Program-made: the position numbers and the translations under genes | Assembly: GCF_025024155.1 (NCBI RefSeq) | Contig: NW_026251727.1 | Span: 62,001 to 126,000 of the forward strand | Length of the DNA: 64,000 nt | Source of the DNA: Gamsiella multidivaricata | Lineage: Eukaryota > Mortierellomycota > Mortierellomycetes > Mortierellales > Mortierellaceae | Direction of reading: 5' to 3' | Part shown: piece by piece, positions 15,864 through 28,626 of the stretch | How positions within the stretch are numbered: position 1 is the stretch's first letter | Layout of the letters: each line of letters begins with the position of its first letter | Notes under the pieces: generated by a model | Database searches by the model: none | The model's input: the letters and a program-made list of their open reading frames with translations, nothing else | What the model was told of the DNA's origin: nothing

Positions 15864-17486
15864 ATGCAATCACCACCACACAGCACCCTCGCAGACCTCA
15901 TCCATGACCTGAAGACCCGCTTCCTAACTCCCACTGGCCTCAGTCTCGAATACGACCGCGAGCTACACCAGGTACGATCTTCCTCTTGTCCTTTCCGACT
16001 AACGCTTGTTTGTCACGTCTTCGAGAAACATTATGTGGTCCGCTTTCTTTACTCATACGCCATGTCGTTTTTTTTTTTTTTTTTTTTTTTTTTTTGGTGC
16101 ACCACGTTCTTTTTAGGCACGATATGCTCTAAAGCACAAAAAGGGATATCTTGAGTCCAAGACTTTATACGAGCCCATCGACCGATTCCGGTTTCTGCCC
16201 CTGGATAACCATCACCACGGATCATCCACATCATCCTCGACCTCATCGCTCTCGTATCGGGCCGCAGATCTCCAGCGCCAGATCGCCGCCCATATCGACC
16301 ATATCATCAGTATCCTTGAAGCGCGACGGCAGCAGCTTTCTGTGGAGAGCAGTCGTAATGGCATCAGTAACAGCGACAGCAGCGACCGGTCTGCAAGGCT
16401 GAGTGGCAGTGACAGTGGCGAATTATCACGATCTCACGATCGGACTACAACGACATCTGTGATGGGGATATTAGCGAGCAGAGATAAGCGATCTTTGCGG
16501 GACAATCAGGACCAAAGCCAAAATACAGATCCGGATCTCGATGGGTTTACGTTCGACCAATTACGACCGCACTTGAACGCCCTTGACGGGTTCTCGCAGC
16601 CCATGCTTCAAGCCGTTCAGCAATCAATCCGACAGCTGGCCCAGAATGTCGTTACCCTTCACAACAATGGCAACAACAGCAGCAATGGCAACAGCAACAA
16701 CAATAGCAACAGTAATAGCAGCATCGGTGGTCATAACAGCTCTCCGTTGGGCAATGGTCATGGAGTACGACAAGAAAAGAGCGATTCTCTGGAGGACGTG
16801 ATTGTAAATGTCAGACGACAACTGTTATTTCTCGACCGAGCAAAGGAGGAGATCATTGTTCAGGACATGACTATCCAGGAAAAGGCATTGAAGCTATTCG
16901 ACACGCTGCACCAGTCTATCATGGTGCTGTGGGAGATCCTGGTCGACTTTATGATTCAATATCAGTTAGAGCAGGACCTGACCTTCAAGCAGTACTTTGC
17001 TCAGTTGGTCGACTCGATGGTCTTGAAGTTGGAGTATGTAATCTGCACCGTTCATGTCTTGGCCTAGAACGTTTTTGTCATCCTACAATTCTCTAAAAAC
17101 CTTTGATTTTCCTTTTCCTTTTCCTTAGGATTTTAAAGGCCACGCTACAGCAATCTGTCTATGATAAGGACACCGTCGCAAAACTGGCAGAGTTTCGGTA
17201 TGTGAGCAGCTTGTATTTTTGCTCCGCAAAGTTGTCGTGCAGGAACACTGCGTTTGACTAACACGGATTTCTCTCGGATGATCTATCTGATGATCTATCT
17301 GGACGTTTCCGTAGAGATGTACTGGACAAGAGGCAGCAAGCACTCGAATCGCAAACACGACACAATGCTGCTTTGCTACAACAGTACCATGACGCAGGCG
17401 AAGAGTTCTACATGATTGTCGACGCATATGCCAATATCATGCAGCGCATAGAGATTGTCCAGGACGACATCAGGCGACTGGACTGA
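15864..17486 (+). CDS. HAUS4: HAUS augmin-like complex subunit 4 homologue
   Basis: Augmin recruits gamma-tubulin to existing microtubules so that new ones branch from them. Exons: 15864-15971, 16117-17033, 17129-17197, 17315-17486 (about 421 aa, phases close). The middle has an Asn/Ser/Gly repeat (about 235-265). The C-terminal 170 residues are helical: VNVRRQLLFLDRAKEE, then LFDTLHQSIMVLWEIL, then KLEILKATL across intron 2, then YHDAGEEFYMIVDAYANIM. The last segment resembles the vertebrate HAUS4 C-terminus (a GEEF-x2-[LI]-V-x2-Y pattern preceded by an L-x3-Y helix), which is the basis of the call. Augmin is absent from budding and fission yeast but known in some filamentous fungi. Another coiled-coil family is possible. 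Intron 1 contains a T28 run just before its acceptor. Confidence 0.6.
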
Positions 17487-17747
17487 ATAAATCGCCTCTG
17501 CTTCAAAACGCTCCTTTCAACCATGAATCCCTTTTGCACGGATTATCAGGCCTTCATTGCCGATAGTTGCCAGCGTTCTCATAAAATACCCTCGAGATCA
17601 TCAATGGGATCAAACAATCGAGTATGGATAACAATTTGTGCATGCTTGTTGCTTGTGCGTGTGTGCTATGTTACAAAGGGAGGGCTTTATTTCCGTCCGA
17701 AAAGCGCACGCGTGTGCAAGACACTCCTACGAAGATTGTCGCAGGAC

Positions 17748-20700
17748 TCAGGTCGTGGCCTCCAGGATACCAGACCCAGGAGTTGTTGCGGGTGATGGCT
17801 GTCCATGTCGGAGTATCATCTCCTTTGACGCGGTCTGATCCTCGCCAGAGCTGACAGACTTGAACTTATCACTCACTCTGCGGCCGCGCTGGTTCGAATT
17901 CATAGTAGCCGAGTCTGGAGATACGAGAGATATGGTGCCATGTAGCGAAAGCTCATCATCATCAGGAACTTCGTCCTCTTGACACGTTTCCTTCTGCTGG
18001 CGCTGTGAGATACTGCTTATCCGCCGTGCCTTCTGACTACTCTCAACAGTGTGTACTCGCGAGTGCTCCTTGGATGGAGTCGCCGAGGTCATGGCCGGAG
18101 AGGGTGGCCGAGAACGTGACACACTTTGTGTATGGATAGTACCGTCGACATCGGTCCCTTTACTGTCATGCGACATCACAGAGCCACCAGTGATCAGCTT
18201 TGTGCAGATGGGGACGGTTGCGTTGTTTAAAAGCCTGGGAGAGTCGTAGAGAGTGGTGTTAGCAGCGGTGCTCCCTCCATGCTCGTCTGAGGTGCTTTCT
18301 CGGGACTGACCGCTTCCAGCATCGTTACTGCTGCTCGCAACATGGTTGTCGCAGCTCCTAATAAAACCCTGACTAATGTTTGAACCCAATGGGGTAGAGA
18401 GATCCTCGCTAGCTCCGAGAGAATCCGGTTCCTCTAATGTGGTATCGGCCTGTTCGCTTCCAGCAACGTTTACAACGGCCTCACTTGCCCAGTCTCGGAA
18501 TGCAGGGTCATCTACGCTTTGTCTGTCTTCATCCTCAGTTCCACTCAAACTGACACTTGATGCGTACCCCTGACGAAGCCCGCTCGAGACTCTGTGGTGA
18601 CCACCTCTCGGAGATAACACGCTGATGAGGGGCCCTCCAGCCCGCTCGACTGTCGAAACATCGCTGTCGCTGGTTTCGTTCCGACTCCGGGGCGACTTCG
18701 TAGACGCATTATCCAGTACAAGCATGTAATCTCCTTCGATAGGGTCATACTCCCGGACTAACGCAGAGCGCTCGCTGTTGTTGGGCCTTGACGTGGATGG
18801 ACTCTTTTCAACGGGACGCTTCCCTGCGCCGCCGATTCCTTGGTCTTTGTAACCATCGCTCGAGCTGTATTCGGACTCAGGTCTCAGGATATGATCAAAT
18901 TCACGCTGCTCCAGCGAGATAACAAACAGATCGTTCAGTCGCTCCTGTTCATGCCGACTCTGGTTCGTCCGACTAATGAACTTGGATCGATATACCATTG
19001 ATTGGCTGGAGAAGAATGAAATGAACGTTTCATTGCTTAGATTTGATGGATATGCGACATTTAGTCAAGGAGGACCAATGCCGGATAACTTACATAGGCG
19101 AGGACGTGAGGATGGTTTCCATTAAATACCGCAGGTTTGGGAGCGTTTGCCGAAGATCCATGAATTGTAGACCTTGCGAGTTCATGAGCTATAGACAGCA
19201 ATTGAGTTCATATGCCATCAGCAATTGATACGATGAATGAAATAATATCCTGTCCTTAATTATCATCGAGTCCAAGACCATACCTGTTCAATGTCCTTAT
19301 TCAACAGAAATACGCCGTACTCAAATCGGTGTCTCTCTTGACTTTTACCGAAAAGTGGAAATCTATACCAATGCAGTCATGTCAGCTATATCGCTGATAC
19401 AATTGTCACTTTCCACTTTGAGTCTCGCCTATGAGACAATTCCTGCACTTACTCCTTGGGTCCGACCAGAAGAGAAACAGGATCGAGCACAAAAGCCCTG
19501 GATCCCATTGGTGTAAGAGGGTATCGTAGTGGCACTGAGAGGTAATGAGCAAGCATAGTGACGAGTTGCGTGGTGAACCCCAGTGCTATGGCCACTGCTT
19601 CCTCGTCCATGCCTAATTTGAAGGCGGATGTTTAGAGTGAGCTAGAGAATAAGATCGACCCTTGATCCACATGGCTATTGCATTCCAGATTGTAAGCACA
19701 TACCGATATATACTGAATTTGGCAGCGGTATATTACATATCCTTAGGACACTAGGATCCCTTTCGGACTATTCAATAAAAAAGAAATGATCAGCATCATG
19801 ATTATACGAGTAAATCATGACAAGTGCGACGAACTTGTTGCCCGCTGGCTTACCTCCGTAATCGGAAATATCGTGAACAACGTTGCGATCAGCTCTGTTC
19901 GCTTGGTCGAGTATTCCTTCAACACATGGAACAGACTCTCTTTGTTCTTTGCGAGATTTAGCATATTCTCTTCCAGATACATCTCCTGCGTTTGACCTCG
20001 CTCTCTGGATTCCGCAAGCGCCTTCCGCCGTGCTGCATGCTCCTGTCGAAGTGCCTTCGCCTTATCCCGAGCTATTGCGAATCGGGATAGAATGGATCCG
20101 ATGTTAAAATGATTTCTGATTTGCGCATAGTGAGAAAGCGTCGATGCATACTCCTGGACTCCTGTAATACCTTGTTCCAAAACATTCAGCTCGTGCCCTA
20201 CTTGCCGCTGCAAGTGCCATAGCCTCTCTGTACATTCCCCGCGACGTTTTTGCTAGAAATAAAGATACAGTGTGGTTAACATCAGTTGTGAATAAAAAGT
20301 TCCGCTAGTGTAAGGGCGATTGCTGTGATCTCGTGTCCCTGGTTACCATGATCATCGGTGCGTTTTCCTTGTTCAGTGCCAGCTCGATGTTGTGCTTGAT
20401 CTCGTCTCTGGATTTTTTTGTATCTGCTATACATTCGTGCAGGTTGTTCAGCCTCATCACCGATTCGTACGTGTACGACGGACTCACTCCCCCTCCTGGC
20501 AGTGTAGCGATCGGCTCAGTCAATGACAGATGAGGATGTACTACCATATCGTCGTCATCGGGTGCAGTATAGAATCCGTTGTCGAAGCCATATAGAATTG
20601 TATTGTTGGGCAAGCTAGTAGGTAAGTCCCGTAGCTCCCTTCCGATAAACCTCAAGCAGCAAAGATCCACCCGCCACTCCAGAAGAAGATAATAATCCGA

Positions 20701-22563
20701 TCCAGAATATCCAGCCCATATCCGTGTGATGACATTGCTTAAGCGCCGCTTAGTTTGATCCGTAAATAGGTGGTCCTCCAGAGGATTGTATTTTGGATTC
20801 TAAATATGATAATAGAATGATAGACCTGGCGTTAGCCATTGAGTTACAATACATGGCGGACTGGACAATGGCCATCTGTCCTCTAGAATTTACATTGGAG
20901 CCTATCGCAGTTTCACTGGTATAGATGACTTCGTCTAGCATGGGAAGTAAATGACGAGGATATCTTAAGTTCACAGTTCGTATGGCGTCCATAGACAGGC
21001 CCAAAAACCGAAATAGCCATGATGCAGACGCTTACCATTAATTGGGTCGTGAAGAGTAAAATAGGTGTCCAATAGGATAGGAATCTTCGACTTTGAAGTC
21101 AGAAAAGGTGGTAGCCGACATGAGATGTTGGCATCGGCATCAGAATGGGCCGACTGATCTCGTATTGAAGTGCTGCTGTTACTTTGGTTTCGGCTGTCCT
21201 TTGCAGTACGTGATGCTAAATCATTGCCCGGTGAAAGATATCTATCGCGGTTCGAGGTTGTTGGCGGTGGCGGTGTACTTGGGACTGACGACCATTCTCT
21301 GGACCGCCGTCCAGAAGAGGATTGATCCTCGCCCTGCTGCAATTGCTGTAGTTGTTGCCTGTGACCTTCCATAGATCCTGCTCTAGGAACTGAGAGGTCA
21401 GCAGATGCCCTATACAGTGCTTTTGACCTTGAAGAAGAAGGAGCCTCCCCCATCGTAGACCCTGATTCAGAGGTGTATCCCGACTCTGCAGAGTATCCAG
21501 AGCTGAAGACAGTGGCCTTAAGTCCCGCTGATAGTCGAGCAATAGGTTCCCTGATCACAGACGATGCACGACCAGACTCCGAAGCCGAGACAGATCCAGC
21601 GTCCGACCCCGGTCCCTTGACTTTTTGAACGCCCTGATAATAGGTTCTCCATGGTGATCTGAAGTAGCTTCGTGTTGGGGATGAAGCGCCGGAGGGTAGC
21701 TCGAGGGAAGGTGTGATGGATCTATTGTAATGAAGATTCTGATGAGGCTGATAGGCGTTACTGTAATAACTGTTGCTGCTGACGATCGAGTTTCCAGGAT
21801 GGCTGTCATTCTGGTACTGAGGTGCCTGTGGGTGGAGCAGGACAGAAGTCAATGTTCTTTGGTTTGCGTTCTGCGTGAAGGTGAGGTTCCTGGCCAAGAT
21901 GCATTGAATATGTCGGATCCGTCGCTATGATAGAGAAGAACCATGATCCACAAAAAAGCCAATCGGTCGGGTCAGTCCTGGGGTCATGCTGGTCTGTCTG
22001 TATTCATTGAAGGGTCACTTGTCGCCACTCTTCCAGTCTTTCGTCCGTCGCTCTCACTCCACATTTTGCAGATGCAGTCGTGGGGCGGGTGTCCAATATA
22101 ATGATCCTTGTAGATATGGCGTCCATGCTGAGCTAATGTCTCTGGCAAAAGACCTGAGAAGCATCACCTCCCGCTCATTGCTGAATCCTGTTGGCGTAGA
22201 AAATGATTACTGCTGTGATTCGCTTCCTTGCGACCATGTCCGAATGGATGGGTGTTGCGCGTGATTTGCCTTGCCTAGTTACTGCAGACTCATAACACAA
22301 CGTCTGTCCTGAAAAAAATAAAATAAAATAAGCATCCTGCTGCCGCTGTCCTGCGTTGTATTGTCTTTTTTGCCTTAGTTGCTTTGGATGTCCTGGTTGC
22401 CCTGCAGCAACATGGATCTATGATATCCATCCATGGCTGTGCGCCATGCGCGAAGAGCATACGGGAGAGGATGTTGCTGAGCACCTGAGCACCGTACTGT
22501 GTCCCTCACCTGCGTAGGCTCGAGTCGTTGCCGCTGCTTCAGTCGAGTATGACCCAGGTCCAT
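17748..22563 (-). CDS. UVRAG: UVRAG/Vps38-type subunit of the Vps34 PI3-kinase complex II
   Basis: Partner of Vps34, Vps15 and Beclin/Atg6 in endosomal PI3P synthesis and autophagosome maturation. Ten minus-strand exons: 22563-22510, 21924-21036, 20934-20894, 20799-20347, 20252-19854, 19767-19704, 19612-19453, 19362-19284, 19188-19094, 19005-17748, giving about 1163 aa; every phase closes. The N-terminus has RRIRHIQCILARNL. A Ser-rich insert (about 60-280) interrupts a C2 domain that resumes at ILLDTYFTLHDPIN. A long coiled coil follows (RQVGHELNVLEQGITG onwards). The BARA2-like C-terminal domain has GFTTQLVTMLAHYLSVPLRY, GSRAFVLDP, FEYGVFLLNKDIEQ and LRQTLPNLRYL. The last about 380 residues are a Ser/Asp-rich disordered tail. 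UVRAG is favoured over ATG14 because of the C2 domain and the LLNKDIEQL and DLRQTLPNL signatures. Confidence 0.92.
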
Positions 22564-23012
22564 GTTGGCTATCTGGGCGAGCCTGTCTTGGCAGCTGGTG
22601 TTGTAGAAGTGAGGAGCAAGGAGTGGAGAGAGAAGGAGCAGGGAGAACAGAGGAGAGGAGTCGGGGAAGGGTCCTTCAAGCGCTCATCGACCGCTGCATC
22701 AATCGAACAAGGGTAGCTCGTGATTCGTCTCGTTGGAGTTGAGTTCTTTGAGAGCGTAACAGCAAGCAGAGCGAATGTCAAATGTGTGAATAAGGGCTCA
22801 GAATGCATGGTCCATTACTTACCCCTTAAAAATCAAGTCAGTCTAGCGTGATGCATCAAGCGCGTCAGTGGAAGGCACCGGCCGGTGGTCCTTGAGGATA
22901 AGGAAGAAGAATAAGAACACAAAGATGACATGTACATTGATTGTAGATGACAAATACTCCCGAATACGCTTTTATTTATCGAGTAAGCAGAGCAAGGTGG
23001 TCATTCTATTTA
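22564..23012. other. Upstream region of the UVRAG gene
   Basis: Lies between the UVRAG start and the stop of the Kelch gene, both on minus. I see no gene here. A purine-rich stretch (about 22610-22670) is a C/T-rich tract on the coding side of UVRAG, a usual promoter or leader feature. Confidence 0.5.
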
Positions 23013-25474
23013 TTAACCTTGATGTCTTGTCCGTTGTTGGTCAACGTGCTGTAGATCCAGATTCTGTTCCCGAGGATGGCCCTGGTCCTGATCATATCCG
23101 CTCAGAATTTCATCCGAAGGGTTCACGACATACAGTCGACCTCTTGGAATTGCCACCATCTGGACGTCCATCTCCAGCATTGACCTCTCAAATCCATCTG
23201 AATACGTGCGTCCATGGATCATGCCTTCTATCTCCTCAATGCCACTTATGCTATCTCGTAAAGAGCTTCCGGTGCCGGCAGAAATTAATTGAGGCGAGCC
23301 CGACAGCCGTGGCGATGTTGGTGAGCCAGGCCTGATGGGTTGTTGCAAGGGTGAAAACACGGGTGTGAGCCTGCCTACCCTGGATCGCGCCCTATGGACC
23401 GCATCCAAAAAGATATCCTGATCCGTGATCGGCCCCATCTGCAGACTACGCATGCTATCGCTATCATCTTGTTCCTCCAGTCTGCGAGACTGCGACCGGT
23501 TCACTGCTCGTCTGTCTTTGTTCCAGAACGCAGCCGCACCAAAACTGCCCCATAACCGTTCCATTCTCTGACCAAAGGACATCGGTGATGAGTAGAATGC
23601 CATCCCTGTGGGCTGGTAGGGCTCGCCCGGTCGATAGCCTCGCTGGTTCGAAAAGTCAGCTCCATATAACCTTGCCATCTTTGCCTGGCTGCTCTGCAAC
23701 TTATGTTGGCGGTGCCTTTTCACGGCTATAAACAAAATGGCCGCGAGTGCCACGACACCCACGACGCTTCCAATGATGGGTCCAATGCTTGGTGTATGAG
23801 AATCAGGGACAGGCCGTGATACATCGGTACCGTTGATTATGGGGGGTGTGGTTGATGACACAGGCGGTGGTTTATATCCTGGCCAATCTTCTGGTTTTGT
23901 GGATGTCTGCGAAAGGTTGCCGGGCGTGTATGATGTTTGCCAAGTGTTCGTTGTCGTATCCATAATAAAAATATTGTTGGTCGCGCCTCCCGCCGTCAAT
24001 CCTAAAAAAAAAAAAAAAAAAGTCAGGGACAGGAATATGAGGACTATGTATCTCAGTGAGAAATACCTATATATTAAAATTAAAAGCGACATATAGACTA
24101 AACCTACCAAAAGATACGATCATGTTGCTTCCCACCATCGTTGCTCCATGCGAATATCGTCCCGTGGGTGATGTTCCCTCAATTGCTGGCTGGGTCCAAG
24201 ACCATGACGTTGTATCTACGGTAAAGAGGATGCACGGAAGAGATGTTTGGATTAGCTCATTAGAGTACCGTACAGCTTCCCAGCGCTTTAGTTCTTTTTC
24301 TTACCGAGAATGGCTACATCCGCGAAGAAGGTTGTCGCTTCCATGTCCGTCCCTCCATGAATATAAATTTGGCCATTGCTGGCTGTGGCACAAACATATG
24401 ACGCAAGAGCGGCGTTAGTCCGACATGTCGAAACATTGTATGACAAGAGAATAATGTGGAAGAAAGAACGAGAAGGAGCAGTGTGCACTTACTTGCTGCT
24501 GCTACATGACTCCTCCGCAGGGGTGGTGTGGCTCCCGTAGCAGTCTGCACAGACCACGTTCCAGCTGCTGTGTCAAACACTAAGATTTCAGACATGGGCA
24601 CCAGAGCTCCTCCAGAGACGCCACCAATTACCACCAGTAGTCCATTGGATCGGATCAGTGTGGCCGAATGGTAGGACCGATCCGTAGTCGATCCTGGTGG
24701 ACCGGGTAATTTTCGCCAGCCTACAGTGTCCGGAGTGAGTCCTGTGGGCTCTGGTATTGCTGGTGATGTCGCTGAAGAGGAAGAGTTTGAACTGGGGTTG
24801 CTGTCACGATAGCCGCCCACGGTCCACATTTCTGGTGTCGCCGATTCTGTCATTAGATCTGTCGAAAGCAGCGATCCCCCGTAAACAAACATGGTTCCGT
24901 CACCAAGACGAGATGCTGCTGTGTGATGTTCCCTCCTCGGCGGGTCCTGTATTGGCGAAGCTGTCCAGGTCCCTGTGGCCGTATTATAAAGATTGAGTGA
25001 ATTTGAGCTGCCAGTGGAGGAGGTGGGGGCGAAGGAGGTGTTTCCACCATAGATGGCGAGCAGGCTGTTCCCTGGGCCTAGCAGACTTGCCGAGTGAAAA
25101 GAGGCGTAGGGCCCCGGCGTGAGCTGGACCCAGGGTACGGAGAAGGCGTTGAAGGCTGCTGAGATGTCGAGGGAGTACAGGTCTGATCCGATCGGCGCTG
25201 TCATGGGATTAACCCCTGTTTGGCCCCCGTGGATGTAGAGCTGTGTTCCACAGAGTATCTAGGTGTTCAAAAATACATTGCTTAGAGGCGGCTTCCAGGC
25301 AAAAGCCCATTCGTCTGTAGAGAACACCCAAATACATACAGAGACATGGCCCCAGCGAGCAGGCGGGATCACTATAGCATCTGCGGTCAGGGCAAAGGAG
25401 AGGAGGAGGAGGAGGATGGGTCGTGTTCTGGATGCTGCGGGGCTCTTCATCCTCGAAAGGGGCGACATGTCCAT
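23013..25474 (-). CDS. Secreted/membrane Kelch-repeat protein
   Basis: Minus-strand exons: 25474-25340, 25258-24493, 24382-24305, 24215-24108, 24001-23013 (about 691 aa, phases close). A signal peptide is visible (PILLLLLSFALTADA). Kelch/galactose-oxidase-type beta-propeller repeats follow up to about residue 370, each with a GG and spaced Y/W: LYIHGGQTG, LLAIYGGNTS, TMFVYGGSLL, LLVVIGGVSG, IYIHGGTDM, and a last blade across introns 3-4. A Pro/Thr-rich stalk precedes one transmembrane helix near 420-440 (IIGSVVGVVALAAILFIAV), then a basic Ser-rich cytoplasmic tail of about 250 residues. This is a type I membrane protein whose propeller faces the cell wall or lumen. Such proteins are numerous in Mucoromycota; ligand unknown. 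No Cys-Tyr copper site of an active oxidase is evident. Confidence 0.88.
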
Positions 25475-26637
25475 GTCGTTATGTACAGAGGGAGATTGAG
25501 TAACAGGGGGGATGAGACTGGTGCTGTCGTTATCAAAGAAATGGCGATGTAGGATCGTGGGCGTGTCGAAGGAAAGAGTGCAGTGGATACCGAGGACGGC
25601 TGCGAGGGAGGAGAGGAAAGAAGGAGAGGAAAGAGGGAAGGAAGCTTAGGATATGGACTCGGAAGGCAGGGGCGGTGAAGAGGAGGACAATGGAAGAGAG
25701 TGCACAAGCAGGCGTGGAAGGACGGGTAGACATTACAGAATGGATGGCGCATCACTCCGCCCGTCAGATGTCACACTGACCCCCCCGTCGGCCACTTTTC
25801 AACTTTTCAGGAACTGGGCCTGACCGGGAGGGCGCATCACTCCGACGCACAAAAATAAAGGGGGAGCAATCCTTGTCAGCACCTATGACACGACCACCCT
25901 GCCCTTCTTCATCTTCTATTTTTTCACCCGAGCGGGTTTCTAGGCAGCGTGGTTGTCGACAGACACTCTTTCCCCAACGATATCAATGGCCTCAGGAACA
26001 GGACGCGGGTGTACTACCAGGCTGCTATCTATCACTCCATCATATACATCCTCTTTTTATGTTTATACGACTACGTGCTGTTAGAGCTATTAGAGACAGA
26101 TGGTCCAAACAAGGCCTTGGGGAGGATGCATTAGCACAGGAGATGGTCTATTGTAGCATATGCAGTACAGTAGTCTATGCAGCTGCATCTGCTTTCTGAG
26201 CATTTTGAGACGAAAGACAACAGCGCATTGGCCATGCCTCGTTTCCCACCAGAACGGATTGCGGTGTCCAATAGGCTATTAGTTTGAGCCAGCTGTGGCG
26301 CAACTGGTTCGCCGCCTCCGTCCACCACTCCCCTCTACCTTTACTCTCACTCTAAAAACCCCTAAGAATCCCTAACAGATCCTCACCTAAAAAAACAATC
26401 TCTGGCACTAAATTGGCTCTGCAGCCCATCCATCGAAACCAGCCATAAGCCATACCACGCGATCCAAAAAGCAAAAGATCCATAGTACTAGGCTGCATAC
26501 CCTCTTTACTGGAAGTTGTGAGGATTACTGAGAATGGGAAGAGAACAGGTCGCGTCTTTCTTTTGCATGTGGATATTTTCACTGCTAAATTCTATTGTAA
26601 AGAAATAAATAAAATATGTAGAATGGTAGAGTATTTC
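25475..26637. other. Long intergenic region between two minus-strand genes
   Basis: About 1.16 kb without a supportable gene. The high-coordinate part is the 3' region of the mannosyltransferase; the low part is the promoter of the Kelch gene and is purine-rich on + (pyrimidine-rich on the coding side). It has a 14-bp direct repeat, GGCGCATCACTCCG, at 25746-25759 and 25831-25844. Confidence 0.5.
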
Positions 26638-28626
26638 TCATGAGGCCGCAGTGTCCCAGTTATGCTTCTTTGGATCCGGGTTCTCGCCTGCATCCATCTT
26701 ACGCCCATCCTCCCTCGCAATCTTATCAATGGCAATGTATCCATTAGCTAAATCCTTCTCCCGCTGCGTCAGAGTGTGTACTGCAGCCCCAGCCAGACAA
26801 CTCTCCTCAAAGTCCCACGCCGCATCTCTCGGTTCCATTATCAGGTCATCACTCGAGCTCAACCCCAAGTCTATCAAGACTTCAATCATCCTCGCCTTGT
26901 CATGCGTATACCGTTCACGATGCTGCTGGTGTCCACCGCCAGACATCCAGTATCCAAAATCAAGATTTCGCGTAACCCCCGCGTTCTTGTTTCGATACAG
27001 TCCACCATTCCACCACAGCGGTCTACCCTGATGATCCTCATGCAGCTGTGCTCCACAGACGGACTGATTGTTATTGGGATGAAGTTCTCCAATGGCACCG
27101 CCATAGTTGCGCATGAACGCGTAGGGCTCCTGGACCATCTCAAACCCAACCCAAAACGTCTCCTTGTCGCCATGGAAAATCTCATAGCTGTACAGGTCAC
27201 GCTCCCATTTGCCGTTCATCTTGCAGGTGGCAAGCATGCCTGGGAACCGGGTCCTTTTGTTAATCAGCACGACTCCGGACTCTTGCTCGTGCGCGGAAAG
27301 AAGGTTGAACATGCGCGACTTTTCAGGGAAGGTCGACATGATAGGCAGCATCGATCTGATCCAGTCTGATCCAACAGTCCAATCCGGGAAGAGCGTTCTG
27401 TCGTAAAAGAACAATGCTCCAGTCGCCAGATATCCTGGATCTTCGAACAAAACTGCCGGGTCCTATTTTTTTTTTTTTTTTTTTTTTTTCATGGAAAGTT
27501 GGCCATTGTCAGTGCTCCTGCTCGGGCTAGACAATAAAGTGAACTGTTGAATCTCACGTACCTGCAAGAAATAAGCATCTGCATCGACAAACATGACTTC
27601 TTCAAAACTGGACGCAAGCATCGCAAAGGGCTTGATCGCCCAACCATTCAGACGCATGTACTCGTCGTTCAATATCTGGGTCACATCCACAATCTCAATC
27701 CCTGCTGCCATTTCTCTCAAATACGTCTGACGCTCCTTGGAGAGATCGTCTTCGCCCATGTGGAACACCTGAATAGGCAACGCTGACTTGAGTCGGTTCC
27801 TGACCGCCTGAATAGCCGTGACAACAAATTCGAACTGCCCATTGCCTGCACAAAAGACTAATCCCTTGCCCTTGAATGTCCTGTGTAGTGAAAATGAAGA
27901 CTGGCGACCGTGTTGGATCCAGGGGTATAGACGTTTCTCCAACTTTAGGAAAAAGTTCACCTCCGGACGTGTCTTGGCCATCTCCGCCAATTGCTCCTCG
28001 CGATCCCGGTCCCGCCCTGAAAGTGATTGATAGAGTGGGTGGACATGATTCCAAAGCGCCTTGTGTAATCTCTCAGCACGGGAAAGCTCTGCAAAGTTGA
28101 GGCGTTCGGGCTTTCCTGAGAGATCCTCGCTTGGGTCATAATCCTGGCGCAGCATCTGAGTCTTGAAATTGAAGCCAATGGATGTTCCTAACATCTCTGT
28201 GTCAGCCCTGGTCCATGGTGGGATGCTGTGTGGGATTGCCACATCATGCGTGAGGTGTAGACTCTCTGGTACCTAGTAATAGAATACAATAGCTGTCAGA
28301 CAGCCAATTGCTTGCTATTGATGGTCCCTGGCAGCAATTGTTAACGTCCGTGCTGAGAAACCACCGCCGCTATTGATGCAATACAATACCGTGAAAGGGC
28401 TCAATGGCACACGCTCCATGGAGCCACCTACAGGCCGCTGTGGATGTTGCTGTTCTTGTTGCTGCTTTTGCTGCTCATGCTGCCATTGTTGCTGGCGGTG
28501 GTTTCTAAACTCCCAGTAGTTTTGATCCGATGGAGACTGATTGTGCAGAGTGAAGCCCAAGATGGCAAGGACGGCCAGAAGCGGCAAGAGTAGCCTCACA
28601 ACCGGTGACCGGGGTAGTGACATCAT
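26638..28626 (-). CDS. Alpha-1,3-mannosyltransferase, MNN1 type (GT71)
   Basis: Golgi enzyme predicted to add terminal alpha-1,3-mannose to N- or O-glycans. Minus-strand exons: 28626-28390, 28272-27562, 27462-26638 (about 590 aa, phases close). Type II topology: short cytoplasmic N-terminus, one signal-anchor helix (VVRLLLPLLAVLAILGFTL), a Q-rich stem at about 40-65, and a lumenal catalytic domain. Within it are KGLVFCAGNGQFEFVVTAI, the LPIQVFHMGEDDL segment, and the metal/nucleotide-binding DxD in VMFVDADAYFL followed by DP and LFEDPGY, as in the MNN1 family. ALFFYDRTLFP and QESGVVLINKR follow. Intron 2 ends in A24-TAG on the coding strand, so it has no polypyrimidine tract. The exact linkage cannot be read from sequence. 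Confidence 0.88.

Noticed and set aside
17885..17905. GGTTCGAAT resembling a tRNA B box
   Set aside because: Lies inside the UVRAG last exon; no A box, cloverleaf or T-run terminator. Similar matches near 23645 and 40875 are also within coding exons.
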